Below the pieces are notes generated by a model. That model did not search any database and was not told the DNA's origin. It worked only from the letters and a program-made list of their open reading frames with translations. Made by a program: the position numbers and the translations under genes. A stretch of DNA of 64,000 nt, taken from Gigaspora rosea (taxonomy: Eukaryota; Glomeromycota; Glomeromycetes; Diversisporales; Gigasporaceae). The stretch lies in NCBI GenBank assembly GCA_003550325.1, contig QKWP01001118.1, positions 41,594 through 105,593 of the forward strand, given 5' to 3'. Shown piece after piece: positions 34,934 through 45,958 of the stretch; the stretch's first letter is position 1, and each line of letters starts with the position of its first letter.

Positions 34934-36856
34934 GAGAGAGGAGTGTTTCATATGTAAAATTTTAAAAAAATATTTTTTTAAAAAAATTTTCTGACTTGTT
35001 CCATGTCTGTATAAAATTTTTTTTCAAAAAATTTTTTGAATTGTTCTATGATTGTATAAAATTTTTTTGAAATATCCTGCAGCCCTATGTATATTTATTT
35101 AAATTTTTTTACTATGAGGGGTAATGTAAAATACAGAATCTGCTTGGTCTGGCCTTAGATCAGATAAATTGGGTTCAGTAGTTGTTATTATTATATTCTT
35201 TTTCAAAAAAGGAGCAAAATAAATAAATAAATAATTAATTATGTATACATTGTCACGGGCAAAAGACGGATCTACGAAATTGGGTACAGTAAACTCGTGA
35301 CAGAAGAAGTAAACGCCCACTGCAATTGAGGCTAAATGTTTACACTCACGGGTAAGGCTTGTCGGCCGAATAGGATAAACAAACAAACGCGAAACAAACA
35401 TCCGAAGAACATACATTAATAGATACTAATATTAAAGTTAGAAATGAACAAGTATTTGATAAAAATATGACACGAGATTACAAAAAAAAAAAAAATCAAA
35501 ATTTTATAAATATTTGTCGAAAAGAAGAAATTCACCAAGTATGCTTTTCTAAAAAAAATTGCCTTAATAATTAGCTTTTTAATATATTAAGTCAAAACGT
35601 TCAGCAATTTAAAAATCCTATCCTCTAACTATAATTTAACTATAACTTAGCCCTAAATGAAGTTTAATTTTAACTTTAAGGGTAGAGTGTACGTAGCTCA
35701 TTTTTAATAGGTTAAAAATCAATTTCCACATTATTTCGACTAAATTAATTTTTTAAATTGTATTATCACTTGCTTCTGGTGACTTTTGTACAACAAAATA
35801 ATTTACCACTTATATTTATATTTTATCCGGCAAACTTGCTATTTTTTTTCATGAGTTACGATGTAAATATGTTTATTCATATTAAACTCATCCAATAACT
35901 ACGATAACTCTCTACGAATCATTATCAAGCAAATTGGCAAATACGATAATGCAAATGATTGGTTACATGTGCTGCTCCGCGGCGCGTGATCATTTGCAAA
36001 TTAATGACAAATTTTCAATAGATTGCAGGATTGCATGTTAACATTTAAAAACATATAGAAGGTCTACTAACACCTCGATGTTAGCAGTTTTTCGAACGGA
36101 TAAGCCTTCGAAATTTTTTCAATTATTTATTGATTCTATAATGCCGAAATTACAAACAAAATCGAATCGACCAAAAATCTTTTGGCTAATTTTTGCTATG
36201 TCTATTACAAGGCTTTATATTCATATCCCATGAATTCGAGTATGAAAAATGCTACTTCAATTTTACTTTCCAGAAATGTTTGAAAAACCATTTGTAATAA
36301 TTTCGTTAAGATGATATGAGATTACAATACTTTATTGAAGGAAATTCATTTAAACAAAATCTAATGATTTAAAAACTATTGAAAATAACCATGAAAATAA
36401 CCATGGTCAACCCAATAATTCTTAACTGCTCATATAATGAAATCTTTTATGAAATAATTATTCAGAATATTCAAAGATTCTTTACGGAAATATCCAAAAT
36501 CTTTTCTAAATGCGGTGTAGTGATAATAGCATTAGAGTCTGATTTTGTAGCCAAAGCCTAGAAATGAAATAATTTGTCAATGCCATTCATAACATCATTT
36601 ATAAGTATCAGATTTGCATAAAATCCAAATATCTGATATCCTAACTATGACAAAAAATTACATTTTTTATAACATATTAAGTATAAAAAAAAAATAACAT
36701 TAAGAGGTAGCTACATTAAATGATAAGGGAAATTAATCATCATTTAATTTAAATAAAAAAAAATATTCCCTCGGCAATGAAATATTGTAAAGTTCAAAAA
36801 TCTAGTCCGCAAATTTTGAAAATTTTGCAAACGCTAGGATATCAAAGATAATGTGA
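34934..36856. other. No gene supported
   Basis: AT-rich DNA with long A/T runs. A minus-strand frame at 35099-35416 ends in sequence (GGTCTGGCC...GGGGTAATGTAAA) that is shared with the 45074-45266 MITE, so it is not called. A plus-strand frame at 36379-36561 shows no domain. Confidence 0.45.
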
Positions 36857-39264
36857 TTACAGTCTTACCTTTGCCATTCGAACAGCAGTTTTGATTTCTC
36901 TACCATTCAATTTTCGTTGTTTTAATTTATCAATATCGACTTGACTTTCATTTTTACCATCAGCACGATCCAAGAAAGTACGCCAAACTTGAGAACGTGC
37001 TAATTCATCAAGTTCATCATATTTTAAGATTACGCTATAATAATCATACATACCACGATTTGTTGTAAGAAAGAGAATTCCTTGATGATATTCTAATAAT
37101 CTTAGGAATATTCCCACCAAAGCATTACGGTTTATATCATTTTTACTTCTTTGTTCCAAGAAAATGTCAATACATAATAAAATATATATAATACAAATGT
37201 TTATATATATATATAGATATGTAAATTTAATATTTCAGAATTACATTTTTGGCACTGACAGAAGAATAACATCATACAGACCTTCGTCAATTAGAATTAC
37301 AGCATTCCAAATACTTGCAACTTCAAGAATTTCACTTAATTTATCTTCTAATTCTTTAGGTGTTACACCTAATTCACCAACACTGACAGCATATAAGGGA
37401 CGATGCAAATATTCAGAAATAGCTTAAGCAGTCAATGTTTTACCGACTAAATTAATTCATTAAATTAATACATCGAATTAATCATTTAATACTATAATAA
37501 GTTTTGAGCAATCATTTAAAAAGTTTAGTGGTAAAAATACCTCCAGGAGGCCCGTGTAATAAGAAAATGCAACCACCACCTTTACCACTAATCAAATCTA
37601 ATCCTCCAGAATGTTCGGATTTTACCAAGCTTGTAATAATGTCTTTTCTATCGATATCCATTATTAAATTATCAAATGCATCATCATCAAATTTAATTTC
37701 TTAAAAAAATAAATAAATAAATATATATATTTAGATTAGTTATGATACTTTCAAGTGTAAATAAATTTATAAAACTTACCATCCACTTGATCAACATAAA
37801 ATTGACCCCATTTTTTAGCCATAAAGCTAAAACCAAAGAATGTAGGGGAACAAATGCTAAGTTCTTCCTCTTTAATTTTTCTTTTTGAAATATTATCAAT
37901 GTTATGGGTATAATCATCATAAGTTGAAGGGTTATAACCCATATCATAATTTGGATTAATTTGACCAAAAGTTGAAGCATCAATCATAATACGTCCATCA
38001 CCTCTATAAAAAGTAGCGCCAAAACAAGATTGACGAAAAAATTTTCCCGAATATCGTAAATAATGAGAACCAATAGCAAGCATTTCAAATTTTTTACCAC
38101 GTTTTACTAATTCATTATATATTGCACTTTCTTTCGGTAAAGGAACTACAGGAAGTTTATCAATATTTAACACACCGACATAATGATCAATGTACCAATT
38201 CTTAATACTATTCACAAATTCATGACCATCTAATAAACAAAGAAGTGTGTATAAGCCAATATATCATATAGATTTATATAGACATTGCATGCAATAATGA
38301 AAAAAAAATTAATATACTGTACTTGAATCAATAATTTCACCAGTAATGACAAAGAATTGCGTGCTACCATAAGATTTATATTCACGTCTTGTAATCCGAG
38401 CACCAAAAACTTTTCCGTGTAATTGTGAATAAACTTGAGTGTCTAAATGATAAAGAAGTGTAAATAGTTTTAATATAATATAAATGTTATCTAAAAACAA
38501 AACTATAAATATTAAGTACATACCATTTGGAAATATATACCACAAATTTTTATAAGAAATTTCATGCTAATAATTAATTGATAAGTTATTTATTTAATTA
38601 GGTATTCGATTTAAAAATACAAAATATTTTAACAAAATTAAACCTTATTAAGCATATTTTCAATTTGCTTCAATGTCGAATCAAATTCTTTTTCTAACCA
38701 ATTGATCAATTGTATTAACGATTCATCATTTCGCTCATCAAAGTTTTTAATTGTGGAAGAATCATGAATAATTCATGAGCGGATATCTGAACAAAAAAAA
38801 AACATCAGTAAAAAAGGTCGAAATATAATTAATTTAATTTTATTACCTTTGGATTTAAATTATACAATTCATCAGAATTCAAAAATGTTTTTAGGGGAGT
38901 TAACATGTCTTTATCTATTATCTTGATAAAAGTCGAATCACGGATTTCTTCAATTGTAAAAGGTTCACTCCCTTTAGCTAAAGATAACAGATTGAGCAAC
39001 TGGATATCAAATAATAGAAAACACACAAAGCACAAATGGAATAAGAGAGCGATTACTTTTAGGCGATAAAATAGGTGATGTAGAATCTAAATCAGGAGTT
39101 TGAATTTCCGATTTATTGTTTTCATCAGTAATTTTTTTATTTTTAGTTGTCGAGTCATTTTTATTTTCTCCTGAAATTTCAGTGACTGAATCCTTGATAC
39201 ACTCGTTATTTAATTTGAGAGTATCCTTTGAAATATCTTTAGTAACTTTTGAATTTTCGGGCAT
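36857..39264 (-). pseudogene. AAA-family ATPase (DUF7025-type), copy 2, broken
   Basis: Minus-strand multi-exon gene of the fungal class with an N-terminal DUF7025-like region and one AAA ATPase domain. It starts MPENSKVTKDIS at 39264 with a Ser/Asn/Lys-rich N terminus. Then follow LAKGSEPFTIEEIRDSTF, ISAHELFMILPQLKTLM, GKVFGARITRREYKSYGS, FFGFSFMAKKWGQFYVD and Walker A GPPGVGKTLTA. Walker A is assembled across a short intron (GGAG|gtattt...tttag|TCGGT), and Walker B VILIDE and sensor LFLTTNR follow. Lesions: a 2-bp loss in CAATCTGTTATC shifts exon 2; GAA becomes TAA right after Walker A; and the acceptor expected before DIFLEQRSKND-like sequence is missing. The sister copy at 13000-16233 is intact at these three points but broken elsewhere. 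Such ATPases are numerous in Rhizophagus; their client is unknown. Confidence 0.85.
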
Positions 39265-39643
39265 GTTGATTAATTATTTTTCCAGCTAAAGGACAGTCAA
39301 GATCAAGTGATCAATACTGCTGCATATTTATAGAATTTTTTATAAAGTGCAGAATTATGATATAATATCTACGCAAAATTTTGGTTCTAATTATAGTAAT
39401 TCATTTCTTTACGCATCTGTCATTTGATTATCGTTAGATTTAAGAAGAAAAAGGAAAATTATTATGATTATCACTAGACATTTTTATACTTCGGTCATAA
39501 TTTGCCACATCAAGCACGAAGATTTTACTGTGCGTAAATACAAATGTAGATCGTATTGGGATAGAGTCGACGCAAAAAATTTGAAAATATCGATATTATG
39601 CGGTACATAACGCAAATAAGGACATAGTACGTACTTACGTTAT
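39265..39643. other. Upstream of AAA copy 2
   Basis: No gene. Contains the putative promoter side of the AAA pseudogene; no clear TATA box was picked out. Confidence 0.4.
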
Positions 39644-39803
39644 TGTTGATAGGAATTTCAGGAGGAAAAAAATGAATTTGAAAAATCATCATAGATACAA
39701 TAGGACTATCGGTAAACAAAGAAGGAAATCATTTAATGCGTGATAGGATTTAGGTCTTAAATTTCTTTCTAATGCTTGACTTTTCTTTCTTCCGTGTTAA
39801 TTT

Positions 39804-39812
39804 TATAAATAG
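39804..39812 (+). promoter_or_regulatory. TATA box (TATAAATAG), copy 2
   Basis: TATAAATAGAGCTAGA, identical to 26756, 84 bp upstream of the ATG at 39896. Confidence 0.55.
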
Positions 39813-39895
39813 AGCTAGATTTTGCCTGTCGAAATAGATAAGTATTGACATGATAATAATAATAAAAGTAACAAAATCGACTTAGTCCTCTAAAT

Positions 39896-39994
39896 ATGTT
39901 GTCTTTTACTTTCTTTTCTTGTGCATATGCTGCTCCTGTGTATCCACAACTTGTCAAATACACCTTACCTTGTCAAATCGACATGCCTTTTTAG
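39896..39994 (+). CDS. Candidate 32-residue secreted-type peptide
   Basis: Short frame starting MLSFTFFSCAYAAPVYP and ending PCQIDMPF. The hydrophobic start plus AYAAP resembles a minimal secretion leader with a cleavage site. The region downstream of the leader (APVYPQ, YTLPCQ) is conserved at the first locus despite a broken leader there. A conserved TATA box lies 84 bp upstream. The paralogue continues past the point where this copy stops (PIPCWISLRS), so this copy may itself be truncated. No family is recognised. Could equally be a conserved untranslated exon. Confidence 0.35.
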   Translation: MLSFTFFSCAYAAPVYPQLVKYTLPCQIDMPF

Positions 39995-40905
39995 GGTATC
40001 ATTGCGCAGTTGATTGTTATTCCTGTGGTGAGTTACTCCCACGACAGTACCAAATGGTTCAAGTCCCTGCACTGCGCATTAATGGTTGAATATTTAAACT
40101 TGTAGGAATCTTGATTTTACTTTTCTGAGTAATTTTAATTATTAAAAAGAGATCAAAATATTATTAAAATGAAGAACAAATACTTCGATTCGTGTGAAGA
40201 ATAAATTTATACTGTATGATTAAAATAAGACAATAGCAAATGTTGTGTGGAGTTTCAAAGGTAACTTAATTTGAAAATAAGTGGGAGTTTGAAAAGTCCT
40301 ATTACTGTTTTGAAATTTTGAAATCAGAAAATGAAATAGGTGTTATCCTGAGAAAAAATATGCAAACCTTTTATTTGATGAATGGATCTAGAATTTCGAA
40401 AGAAAAGTTTCGGTCGTAAAAGTATTTCATTATTATATAAATAATCTTACAAATAAAAATAAATAGGATTTATAATCACTGATTTTGGAATAACCTCACA
40501 ATTTGATTCGAAATAAGAAATCTGAACATTAGCTTTGAAACTCTAATAGGTTTGAATTGCTTTTTTTTTTTTTTTTCTTTTTTAAACCCCGAGATAGTGA
40601 ATTGCTTTTTCAAATACATTGATCAATTAAAGATCATATTTAAAATCTAAGAGAATTCATTTTGTGGTTTAGAAATAACTTGAACGATCATAACCAATCA
40701 ATAACTTGATAATTTAAATAAATTACAATTTATTAAAGAATTTTAACTATGACTTAATCATTTGGAAGTTTGCTTACTAAATTTCTCAATAATAAATCTG
40801 TAACTGATGTTGGGGATTTCAAAGTTAACAAATAAGTGACGCATTTCGATCAAGTTTTTGTTAGGCTATTTTGATTTAAGATTTTAAAATAAACTAGCAT
40901 TCTTG

Positions 40906-40923
40906 CACGTCCTTACGGACGTG
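40906..40923. repeat. Hairpin CACGTCC-TTAC-GGACGTG
   Basis: Perfect 7-bp stem with a 4-base loop, followed by TAGTAAAA. Could be a terminal hairpin of a rolling-circle element or a terminator-like structure. No partner found. Confidence 0.5.
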
Positions 40924-40995
40924 TAGTAAAAATAATTACTGTACCATATTTGCAAATTAATTTAATAGGATGTTGGTTTGTTTTAGTAAAAATCT

Positions 40996-41135
40996 TTTGC
41001 GGCCACCACATAAGTCATATTTTAGTGAATATTATTTAGTTTTGATATTTGTGGCTTCTTGATTATTTGCGGTCATCACATGAGTCATATTTTAGTGAAT
41101 ATTACTTAACCTTGATATTTGTGGCTCCTTGATTA
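40996..41135. repeat. Tandem duplication, 70-bp unit, two copies
   Basis: Units TTTGCGG(C/T)CA(C/T)CACAT(A/G)AGTC... ending in GATATTTGTGGCT(T/C)CTTGATTA, about 90% identical by eye. Confidence 0.85.
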
Positions 41136-41964
41136 TTTATTCACGGGATTTACAGCGCAATACCAGGAATGGAGTTTTCCGTGAGTGAAAACGAAAGAGT
41201 ATGGTTTACATGAATGTGAATTGACGTTCGTTTCACCAAATCTTGCATTTGGTTGGATGGCTGTGATCTCTAAATATATAAACACGGGTAATTTCGGATT
41301 GGTAATTGCCTGTTTAAGACGCTGCCATGTGACTGTATGTGATGAGTTTATGGCTTATCGAAATGTTATTAAGGTTATATGTATACACACGTATTCACAT
41401 CTGGTTAGATGACCGATTGGATATGCTTTTTAAATTTATTTGAATGTGGCAAGTGTGGATAAGTTTGAAAATTCGACCACCTAATGTGACCGATGTAACC
41501 AATGCCACGTTGACGTTTCTATTGCATCGCATTTGCATTGTGTTATGTTTATATTGATACAATCTTTAACTTTATTTATAAAATAATAAACTTTTTCATG
41601 CGGGTTTACTATCCGATTGATAGATTACGATACAGAATATTAAAAATTTTGATTATACTTTTGCTATTCATATTACTGTATTAGTATATTACGTTCGTAA
41701 ACACTTATATACCCACCACGTATTTCTATATGATTATTCATTATTTATCAAAATATCATTTAAACTCAACACTATAGATGCCACGTTAACTATAATTTCT
41801 AAATCACTAAATGCAACAACTAAGACTATTTTATAATTAAAAAGGCAATGTTAAACTATTCAGTAAGCTAAGCCTGTCTCCCACTCTTTCTCGTCTATTC
41901 AAAAAAATTCTACAAACTTAACATACTAAATAGATGAAAAACCAATCATATACTCAAGAAATTT
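41136..41964. other. No gene supported
   Basis: A 75-codon plus frame (41185-41412) lies here without domain or second copy. The rest is AT-rich. Not called. Confidence 0.4.
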
Positions 41965-42004
41965 CAGTTCCTGGTTTTAGTACAACTGCATTGCGCAGCT
42001 ATCT
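41965..42004 (-). repeat. GCGCGAC hairpin motif, inverted orientation
   Basis: CAGTTCCTGGTTTTAGTACA then ACTGCATTGCGCAGCTATCT: minus-strand copy of the family at 16543, 22712 and 62521, with a weakened stem. Confidence 0.65.
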
Positions 42005-42326
42005 TAATAAACTTCTAGCTTCGAAGAGATAATTTATCTCGTGACAACGTAAGGCTTTTCAAAATCCGGTTTTCTGACAACAATCATGTTTGTGTGTATG
42101 CATAAGCAAGCCAATCAGAACGTTTTTAACGCGGACACATTATAGAGATTTAATAGTATAGATTTACATGTTGGTAACTCATGAATTTTGATTGGTTGAA
42201 TATGCTTGTTACGTAAAATTTTGCTTTTGGACCTAAATAATTTTGCCAAAATTTAGTTTACTAATAAAACTGCTGACCGATGTATTAAGTAAAATTGCCC
42301 AGATTGTAATTTTTGCTGCAATAGCG

Positions 42327-42950
42327 CTATAAGAAAAGTGGTACGGGTGGTGGTACGGGTTGGTGTCGGGAATGCTCGAAATGGCACGAATCTTGTGGCA
42401 CGCACAGGAACGTTTTACGGAATGGCACGGTAAAAATGGCACGGACATTACGGCAAAAGGTGGCACGTAATATCACGTCATATAAATGGCACGTTCAGAT
42501 GTGTACGTTACACACGTGTTGGCTCGTTTCGTGGAGAGCAAAAGATCAGTAAAGGTTTTTTTTAAAAAAACAGAGCGATATCTCATGATTTCACTAATGA
42601 AGCTTCCCTGTGTGTCTTAACAAAATAAATTCCTTACAAAATTTTGCTTCATATAAGTTAGCTTGTTCATCTTATATTGATTACTTATGTAAATTTATGT
42701 TTTAATGGTTAATCCACATCATTATCGCGGTGGCACGTGAATTTACGTTCATTGCACGTGCCAAATCCCGTGCTGTTTCGACTAGTAAACTGCTGCAAAA
42801 CCCGGGCCATTTACGGTCCAATTGGCACGGGCATACGGTCCCACACGGTCCACAGAATCCGTACCGACTCGGGACATACCGTACAAATCCGGATCTTGAC
42901 CCGTGCCTATCCGACGCCAACCGTGCCGATCCGGTCAAATTTTCTTATAG
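42327..42950. mobile_element. TIR element, CTATAAG ends, GGCACG-rich (copy 2)
   Basis: Second copy of the 7315-7961 family: CTATAAGAAAAGTGGTACGG on the left, TCAAATTTTCTTATAG on the right, and the shared core GATATCTCATGATTTCACTA. The open frames at 42702-42975 on both strands are produced by its GC-rich arms. Confidence 0.8.
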
Positions 42951-43637
42951 GGTAGTAGTTGCCAGCATAAGTTAGTATTAAGAGGTCTGAATCTGAATCG
43001 TCGGATTGGCTTGGGTTACACAAAATGCAAAATTTTTGGACACTACTAATTTGAACATGTGATCCAGTAAAGTCATCTGATCTTGATGTTTTCTACCAAT
43101 CAGATAAATATAATTGTGATTAATAAGAATTTGTCATACGTTAAATTTCGTTTTTTGGCTGATATATTTAGCAAATGGTCACAATAGTTAAAAGTGCTGT
43201 TTGCATTTACAACACCCCAGCCTTTAATTTTTAAACTTGAGGCTCGAAATTCTCATATTTACGTTCAACAAGACCCAAAGACTAAAGAACCAGTAAAGAA
43301 CTCCGTGTAAAAATAAGGGACCATATCGATATGTTTATCTGTTATGATTATCCAAAAATTTCTATTGGTGGATTTATTTTTAGATATCACAATATCATCT
43401 TGGGACATATTTGAATCAAATCCGCCCATATGTAATGATCGTCTTCACTGCACTGCATCCATTTTTTTGCGCGGGTAATACAAACTCTTGAACAATCGGA
43501 GAGTGCAATTTTGACTATTCCGGATCAGCCAACAGGGAGAACGTCCCAAATATGGAAAATGGATACACGAATGTTGAGTGACTGTTCACTTGCTAAATAG
43601 CCAATTAAAATCGTTGATTTTTAAAGCAACAAATCGA
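42951..43637. other. No gene recognised
   Basis: AT-rich. GACTATTCCGGATCAGCC near 43512 matches the repeat family at 4086-4230. Confidence 0.45.
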
Positions 43638-43792
43638 TAGAGATTGGAACCGTTTAACCGTTTAAAAATTGCTCTATAGATGCAGGCAAAGGCAAATTAT
43701 GTTAGCCATGGGCCGAAATTATTTTAAAGCCGGCCAAATTAAACAGAAACAATTAAACGATTAAGAAAAATTTTAGGCGGTTCCAATCCCTA
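43638..43792. mobile_element. hAT-like MITE, third copy of TAGGGATTGGAACC family
   Basis: Ends TAGAGATTGGAACC / GGTTCCAATCCCTA, flanked by CAAATCGA and CAAATCAA (7 of 8 identical). Independent of the MFS-intron copies. Confidence 0.88.
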
Positions 43793-43812
43793 CAAATCAA
43801 ACGAAATTTAAT

Positions 43813-43986
43813 AAAAATTTATATTTAAAAACTCAAAATAATACCGTTGAATGTTAATATAGGCAGACAAACGGGTCTTTATTAATTTGGAACATTAAAA
43901 AAAATTTATATTTAAAAAACTCAAAATAACTACCGTTGAATGTTAATACAGGCAGACAAACGGGTCTTTATTAATTTGGAACATTT
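43813..43986. repeat. Tandem duplication, about 90-bp unit, two copies
   Basis: Units share CTCAAAATAA(C)TACCGTTG, AATGTTAATA and GGCAGACAAACGGGTCTTTA followed by TTAATTTGGAACATT. Confidence 0.85.
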
Positions 43987-44355
43987 AAACTATATTAATT
44001 TTATATTATATATAAGTTATGAACATCGTTATTTGAAAATTTTTATTTAAGACGATTTCTATTTGTACAAGAGTGTATAAAATCACGCTAATTCGGGGTT
44101 CTAACAAAAAATGTTCCTTGTCAAATTTTAGTATAAATTATGACCCTTTCTATCCTAAAACTAACCCTTATCCTAATCTTACTCATTTTGCAAATTGATT
44201 AATTAATGCCTGTGTTTCATACACTAGTGTACAATAAAAATTTTCGTTATTTAATTCTATGCCTAGTCAACTTAAATTTTTCCATGTATTATGTACTATT
44301 ATACTATTGAAAAGATCTTTAAATCTTAGTAGCTTTGTTCTACATATCGTATTAC

Positions 44356-44659
44356 CAGTCATAGGACATGTCCTAACTAAATGCTGTTACTTATAAATCA
44401 AATGAGTTGACTTACCTAATTTTATATTAAAATTTATACAAAAATTTCATTTAAATTAATTTATTTAAAAATATTCATATATACCTTTCTTTAAATTTTA
44501 AATATATATTCTTTAGTATTTAACAGATATGTATATTTTTAAATAAATTTAATTAAACGATTTTTTTGCATAAATTTATATATGAATTAGGTGAGTCAAC
44601 TCATTTGATTTATAAATAACAGCATTTGAAACCCCTGAAAAGGGAATGTCCTGTGACTG
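44356..44659. mobile_element. 304-bp MITE with about 80-bp TIRs
   Basis: Ends CAGTCATAGGACATGTCC and the complement of GGAATGTCCTGTGACTG. An inner, almost perfect inverted block CTGTTA(C/T)TTATAAATCAAAT then GAGTTGACT(T/C)ACCTAATT. Non-coding. Confidence 0.82.
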
Positions 44660-45073
44660 TTACATATTGTACCTATGTAAATCTATTACCACATCCTAAA
44701 AACCTTTGTAACAAAAAAAAAAAAGATAAAAGTGAAATTAATTAACTGTTATTTTTATATTTCAACTTTTTTAAAAGAAATTTTTATATAACACATGCAA
44801 AAAAGCTTATTATATGTTATAAATTTTACATTTATAATACTTCTTTAAATCGTTATTTTAAACTTACACTTTTTTGCGCAACAAACGAGATTTTGTCTAC
44901 ATCGTGACAGTTAATTACTTATAACTTCGGTTAGTAAAGTGTAATATGAAATCTATGGGATTAAAATGGATTAAGCGAATATGTTGTAAGGCATGATGGG
45001 ATCTTCAAGTTGTCTAAAAATTTACTACGTTTAATAGACGAGATAATAAAACATATAAAAAGATTTTTAATAA

Positions 45074-45266
45074 GGCCAGACCAATTTAATTCGGTGGTTT
45101 ACATTACATCCTTCTCACAAAAAGGGGGCTGGAGGGAGTTTATTATAAAAATTTTCCGAAATGATCCGCGATATTATAAAATATTTCCGAAATTTTCCGC
45201 ATATATAGTGAGGGGGAAGGCAGAAGAGAGGGGTAATGTAAACCACTGAATTAAATTGGTCTGGCC
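45074..45266. mobile_element. 193-bp MITE, GGCCAGACCAATTTAATTC ends
   Basis: Ends GGCCAGACCAATTTAATTC and the complement of GAATTAAATTGGTCTGGCC, continuing GGTGGTTTACATTAC / GTAATGTAAACCACT. Open frames on both strands (45010-45249, 45115-45309) are by-products. A partial relative is at 25060-25110 and 35110-35160. Confidence 0.85.
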
Positions 45267-45284
45267 CAATGAAAAAGATTTGAA

Positions 45285-45545
45285 ATTTTTTTTTGTTCTT
45301 CAGGAACATAAAATGTTAAATTTATGTTCCCAAAAAATCTTTGATGTTCCTATAATAAAATTTATAAATATAAGAAATATGCCGCGACTAAAAAAAAAAA
45401 GCAACCATACCAAAAAAATTATCACTATAGGGAACACAAATTATAACTTTTATGTTCCCACTTTGTTCCTAATAGAGAACATAAATTCTAAATTTAGTGT
45501 TCCTAAATTTTTTTAAATGTTCCTGGAACATTGGGAACATTAAAT
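45285..45545. repeat. GGAACAT/ATGTTCC repeat cluster
   Basis: At least eight GGAACAT or ATGTTCC words in 260 bp, including TGTTCCTGGAACATTGGGAA at the right end and TTGTTCTTCAGGAACATAAA at the left. Probably a decayed foldback element. Confidence 0.55.
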
Positions 45546-45958
45546 CTTTAACACTGGTCTGTCCTAACTGTATAACAATCGGATCGTCATTCCATATTGG
45601 ATCAGCCCGACATAGAATCCGAACACGTACGAAATGAGAGAAAAGCGAAAATAAGCAAAAAACTAGTGTTTAAATCGACCTTAGGGAACTAATTAAAAAT
45701 GTCGGAAATGAAATTTTACACATAACAAGTGTTAATCCTGTTTTTATAGCCTCTAACGTTAGGCTCTAACCTTAAACTTTAATCTCACAAGCACCTAATT
45801 TATTTACAAAATCGGATTTCCTTTTTTGGTTTGTGTCACCCGCGCAACGGTCTTCGCCTATTATGCGTAAAAAAAAATTGCATATGTGCAGTGTAATACA
45901 TCAATAAATTTGATGCATTTATAAGTATCGATATGTAACATACTTTTATTGCGTCAAA

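Larger units (their letters stand above)
39650..40550 (+). repeat. Duplicated small-gene locus, copy 2
   Basis: Partner of 26580-27440 (see there). Confidence 0.75.

Noticed and set aside
35099-35416. 105-codon minus frame
   Set aside because: Its C-terminal part comes from a MITE end shared with 45074-45266; no domain in the remainder.
42702-42975. Overlapping frames on both strands
   Set aside because: GC-rich arm of the 42327-42950 element.
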